Assembly (NCBI GenBank): GCA_031380225.1
Contig: JANNFX010000158.1
Span: 1-6,043, forward strand
Length of the DNA stretch: 6,043 nt
Direction of reading: 5' to 3'
Source of the DNA: JANNFX01 sp031380225
GTDB taxonomy: Bacteria > Pseudomonadota > Alphaproteobacteria > Rhizobiales > Hyphomicrobiaceae
Position 1 is the stretch's first letter, and every line of letters begins with the position of its first letter. A program made the position numbers and the translations under genes. The notes under the pieces are model-generated. The model worked only from the letters and a program-made list of their open reading frames with translations. It made no database searches and was not told the origin of the DNA. Below, one piece after another: positions 4,970 through 6,043 of the stretch.

Positions 4970-5743
4970 TCATTCGGTATTGCGCAATGTCGTCGTATAC
5001 TTGGTTAGTAGAAAATACAGCTTGTAAGGCAGTATCCGTAAGAACTTGAGTGCGATCACGATCGGCCACGGAAACGCTATTTCGAAACGGTACGTCTGTT
5101 TCAATCCGGTCAAGATGCGCTGGGCCGCGTCGCTGGAAGTGATCATAAACGGCATCGGGAAAGTATTCACGGACGTCATTGGTGTTTCGACGAAGCCTGG
5201 ACTAATGATGCTGATCTTGACATTGAGCAGATCGAGATCAGGTTTCAAACATTCAGCCAAATTGACCAGCGCTGCCTTGGTTGGAGCATAAGCACCGGAG
5301 TTGCCCAAGCCACGATACGCTGCAACGGAGCCGACGAATGAAATATGTCCTGACCGGCGCGCAATCATTCCTGGTAATAAGGCGCCTGTCGCATTCACGA
5401 CGCCGTTGAAATTGACGTTCATGGCTTCGACAATTTTGGCGCTATCAAATTCACGCGCCCCCATCGGGTACCAGACCCCGGCATTCAACACAGCCAGATC
5501 GATTTTGCCGAGTTTCGCTTCGATCGCTGCGACCGTTGTTATAGAAGCGCTGGCATCAGTCACATCGAGCGGAAACGCAGTAATATTCGCATTTTCGCTG
5601 GTGAGCACTGCCAGTTTGTCCGCAGACCGGGCCGACACGGCAACTTTAACACCACCTTCAGCCATCCGAAGCGCGAGTTCACGGCCGATGCCTGTGCTCG
5701 CCCCCGTGATCCAGACTACGTTCCAGGGTAATGACTTGGCCAC
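4970..5743 (-). CDS. SDR-family NAD(P)-dependent oxidoreductase
   Basis: This 257-residue classical short-chain dehydrogenase/reductase has the cofactor loop TGASTGIG (13-20), LDVTD (59-63) for adenine contact, LNAG (86-89), an Asn in NVNFNG (109-114), catalytic Ser139, Tyr152 and Lys156 (YAPTK, 152-156), and SPGFVETPM (181-189) after the active site. The C-terminus (about 223-247) is unusually hydrophobic and basic, FEIAFPWPIVIALKFL then RILPYKLYFLLTK, which suggests membrane-surface association. The start is GTG at 5743, supported by GGGGGAG at 5755-5749, 5 bases upstream. It lies 25 bases after the stop of the chrR-like gene, so the two are probably co-transcribed. SDR genes recur beside rpoE-chrR operons with fatty-acid-modifying enzymes, which makes a lipid substrate plausible, but the substrate is unknown. 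Confidence 0.88.
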   Translation of the reverse strand: MAKSLPWNVVWITGASTGIGRELALRMAEGGVKVAVSARSADKLAVLTSENANITAFPLDVTDASASITTVAAIEAKLGKIDLAVLNAGVWYPMGAREFDSAKIVEAMNVNFNGVVNATGALLPGMIARRSGHISFVGSVAAYRGLGNSGAYAPTKAALVNLAECLKPDLDLLNVKISIISPGFVETPMTSVNTFPMPFMITSSDAAQRILTGLKQTYRFEIAFPWPIVIALKFLRILPYKLYFLLTKYTTTLRNTE

Positions 5744-5768
5744 ACGTGCTCCCCCGCCAGACTGGCGA

Positions 5769-6043
5769 TCAGAGGCCCGCGATTGGTTGCATCATCCGGG
5801 CCAGTAGGCTCTTGAACTTCGCCGGGCGCTCACTTGCAATAAGACAAATACAGCCGTCCTTCGGATCAGCAACCGGTGCATGCTCGATATCATCGGCCAA
5901 GTCAGCTACATCACCGGCGGCATAGTGCCCGGTGCAGTCCTGGTAACTTCCGCGCAGCACCAACGTCAATTCTTCTCCGCCATGGCCGTGATCGGGAAGT
6001 GCATGGCCAGGACCAACCTTGATAAGGCGCAAGTCGCCTTTGG
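5769..6043 (-). CDS. chrR: ChrR-type anti-sigma factor, C-terminal cupin domain (cut by right edge)
   Basis: The visible 90 or so C-terminal residues form the cupin-like domain of ChrR, the zinc anti-sigma factor that restrains an RpoE (ECF11) sigma factor until singlet oxygen or a related stress appears. The core DHGHGGEELTLVLRGSY carries two His and a Glu at the spacing of the ChrR zinc ligands I recall (His141, His143, Glu147). A further His (EHAPVAD) falls 36 residues after the first, matching His177, and the GCICL cysteines fall at +46 and +48, matching Cys187 and Cys189. The frame is open to the edge (Lys-Gly-Asp-Leu-Arg), so the TTG at 6032 is an internal Leu codon rather than the start. 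The N-terminal sigma-binding domain, and presumably rpoE, lie beyond the window. Confidence 0.88.
   Translation of the reverse strand, partial: KGDLRLIKVGPGHALPDHGHGGEELTLVLRGSYQDCTGHYAAGDVADLADDIEHAPVADPKDGCICLIASERPAKFKSLLARMMQPIAGL

Noticed and set aside
5301..5807. 168-codon plus-strand open frame opposite the SDR gene
   Set aside because: The SDR on the other strand has every family motif; this frame is low in family-like content and runs into the gap before the chrR-like gene.
6030..6032. TTG as the start of the chrR-like gene
   Set aside because: The frame remains open to the window edge with residues (Gly-Asp-Leu-Arg) that fit the ChrR cupin domain, and the anti-sigma domain would be missing.

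Overview
The window (about 56-57% GC by eye) looks like chromosomal DNA of a proteobacterium, most probably an alphaproteobacterium. The pointers are a ChrR-type anti-sigma factor of the RpoE/ChrR (ECF11) class, an intergenic GTCATCCCG...CGGGATGAC palindrome of a kind scattered through many alphaproteobacterial genomes, and a Tat-exported MsrB next to a Sec-exported MsrA. This assignment is inference, because no rRNA or other phylogenetic marker is present. There is no tRNA, rRNA, CRISPR array, transposase, integrase or phage gene.

Layout. Positions 2-127 (+) hold the last 41 codons of an unidentified gene. A 192-base convergent gap with two hairpins follows. The minus strand then carries, in transcription order, an exported creatininase-family protein (2025-2885), a DAO-family FAD oxidoreductase resembling the oxidase half of MnmC (874-1947) and an MnmM/YtqB-type tRNA methyltransferase (320-877). 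The last two overlap by 4 bases (ATGA). A 93-base divergent gap separates this set from the plus-strand genes sfsA (2979-3689), msrB (3777-4271) and msrA (4304-4960). msrA meets a minus-strand pair tail to tail with 9 bases between the stop codons: an SDR oxidoreductase (4970-5743), preceded by a chrR-like anti-sigma gene cut by the right edge (5769-6043).

How the genes fit together. The FAD oxidoreductase and the methyltransferase together could do what bifunctional MnmC does in E. coli: convert cmnm5(s2)U to nm5(s2)U and then to mnm5(s2)U at tRNA position 34. The methyltransferase here is not homologous to that of MnmC. msrB and msrA appear to be a dedicated envelope repair pair for oxidised methionine, with the zinc enzyme sent through Tat and the other through Sec. 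A possible ECF-type promoter and three TGCCG repeats lie upstream of msrB. The chrR-SDR pair belongs to a singlet-oxygen response module, so the right half of the window may be a small photo-oxidative or envelope oxidative stress neighbourhood.

Most genes belong to known families. The least ordinary points are the MnmM plus FAD-oxidase pairing, the split export routes of the Msr pair together with an MsrB lacking any resolving cysteine, and the altered metal-site residues of the creatininase homologue. I see no wholly new system.
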